Shown: positions 63,130 through 64,000 of the stretch, piece by piece | How positions within the stretch are numbered: position 1 is the stretch's first letter | Layout of the letters: every line of letters starts with the position of its first letter | Assembly: GCA_956465555.1 (NCBI GenBank) | Contig: OY101116.1 | Span: 930,001-994,000 of the forward strand | Length of the DNA stretch: 64,000 bases | Origin: Nitzschia sp. pyKryTriq1 | Lineage: Eukaryota; Bacillariophyta; Bacillariophyceae; Bacillariales; Bacillariaceae | Direction: 5' to 3' | The notes under the pieces: generated by a model | The model's input: the letters and a program-made list of their open reading frames with translations, nothing else | Told to the model about the DNA's origin: nothing | The model's database searches: none | Position numbers and translations under genes: made by a program

Positions 63130-64000
63130 TGTTCTAATACTCCCCTTAATGGCGGAAGTAGTTGTGTCTTCTTAGTTGCTATCAGTAGACGATCTTCCGG
63201 TAGCTTGTAAAAGTGCATCAGGCTTACGGAACATGTACTGATCAAGAAGGCGATGGAAGTCTGTTCCATTTAAGGGCTTGGTGCATACATCTGCTACATT
63301 GAGCTTGGTATCTATATGCCCAAAGGTCAAGTATCCGCTGGCAATTGCTTCGCGTACACGGTGGTAGTTGCACGCTTGATGTTTCTTCTTAAGCTGCGAA
63401 GAAGGCAAGGTGGTATTTACCACTACTGCTAGGTTATCGCCTACTATCATGGAAGTGTCTTCAACTGGGACACCAAGCATGCGGAGTTTGTAACGAAATT
63501 CAATCAGTATATCAACGGCCGTACGGGCTGCCACGATCTCTGATCCATAAGTGCAGGTCGAACATGTCGTACTTCGTGGGACACGACGATGAACCGTGAC
63601 GTCCGGTAAGTCTGCCTCTGCGGCATCATATTGATCCATCGAGTCGGCAATCTTCTTCTCTCGTTCTGCCGGACTCGGGCATATCTCCCCTCCATGTGAG
63701 GCCGTAGTACGGATAGGGGCTGTAGCGAATTGCGGGTCCCATTGGACGCGCTTGTTGCGGTTAAATGGGCGTACGACACTACGGGTAACGATTTTCTTAG
63801 TCTGGTCGTCGTAAATAAGGAACGTTAAGGCGTCTCCCACGTTGGAAGCGATTCCTACCCAGTGTCCGGGGCGTTCATTGGTACTCGGGAAAGATTTTTC
63901 ATGTCCAGCGTATAACACGGGTTCCCAAAAGGAGAACTGCAGGAATGCAGAGATGTCTGGGGTAATGCCGGTACGTTTTTGCTTTGGTGTCATATTTATA
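63130..64000 (-). mobile_element. Ty1/copia (diatom CoDi-like) LTR retroelement fossil, 3' part
   Basis: The reverse strand encodes copia polyprotein parts. In the segment nearest the window edge there is an integrase-C-terminal-like region (ERPGHWVGIASNVGDALTFLIYD). Further on comes an RNase H end (YGSEIVAARTAVDILIEFRYKL, VGDNLAVVVNTTLP, HIDTKLNVADVCTKPL). A purine-rich tract on the reverse strand near 63141-63152 fits the polypurine primer next to a 3' LTR, which would begin below it. The element looks broken and incomplete and continues past the window. The readable frame suggests a fairly young insertion, but age cannot be judged without both LTRs. Confidence 0.75.

Noticed and set aside
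1-64000. CRISPR arrays, rRNA genes, bacterial operons or plasmid origins
   Set aside because: No regularly spaced identical repeats, no rRNA signatures, and the gene structure is eukaryotic throughout.

Overview
The window looks like nuclear DNA of a diatom. It holds two fucoxanthin-chlorophyll a/c-binding protein genes whose precursors start with the diatom type of plastid presequence (a Phe right after a short signal peptide). It also has a short heat-shock-factor gene of the kind expanded in diatoms, a DUF6824 gene, a diatom-type copia remnant, and compact genes with few short GT-AG introns (about 65-145 nt). I cannot fix the genus from sequence alone. I see about 36 protein-coding loci, one truncated gene fragment and one retroelement fossil. 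Exon joins were built by hand from reading frame, splice signals and family conservation. Where the first plausible initiator was not ATG, I moved the start to the first good in-frame ATG.

Layout. 1-5.7 kb: edge of an acidic protein, a secreted WW-like protein, and a large RelA/SpoT-like plus TPR protein. 5.8-11.1 kb: inositol-phosphatase/kinase fusion, AATF/Bfr2 and an ankyrin protein. 11.3-13.4 kb: accessory stretch with palindromes, a hypothetical gene, a truncated GT32 glycosyltransferase and a 75-bp dispersed repeat. 13.4-19.5 kb: cathepsin Z, an Lhcf-type antenna protein, a DUF885 peptidase-like protein and a CoA-transferase. 20-25.6 kb: several small proteins, including a HEPN-like protein with signals for lipidation at both ends, a membrane-anchored LOG-like protein and the splicing factor CWC25. 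25.6-37 kb: a DEX1/FG-GAP membrane protein, PAF1, a diatom membrane protein, and the head-to-head pair DNA polymerase iota / UVSSA-like. 37-44 kb: a diatom-conserved protein, an Lhcx-type antenna protein and two glycosyltransferases. 44-54 kb: a foldback element, an OB-fold protein, HSF, a NEDP1-like protease and a three-exon DUF6824 gene. 54-64 kb: a tail-anchored protein, a plastid-type ISE2 helicase, a small three-exon gene, a PDI/thioredoxin-like gene with TGA in place of the first active-site Cys, and the copia fossil.

Genes are dense and often convergent, with gaps of 34-200 nt, so 3' ends must overlap or nearly so. Themes are nuclear RNA metabolism (CWC25, PAF1, AATF), DNA damage tolerance (Pol iota, UVSSA, an OB-fold protein), light harvesting, and proteolysis or redox. 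Long intergenic stretches are filled with two palindromic vocabularies: GTAC-rich (GGTACC/TACCGGTA) and CTCTCTACTAGTAGAGAG-like.

The strongest novelty candidate is the secretory PDI/thioredoxin-like gene at 61.6-62.4 kb, whose active site reads W-TGA-G-H-C. It is a likely selenoprotein, although I could not find a convincing SECIS element by eye.
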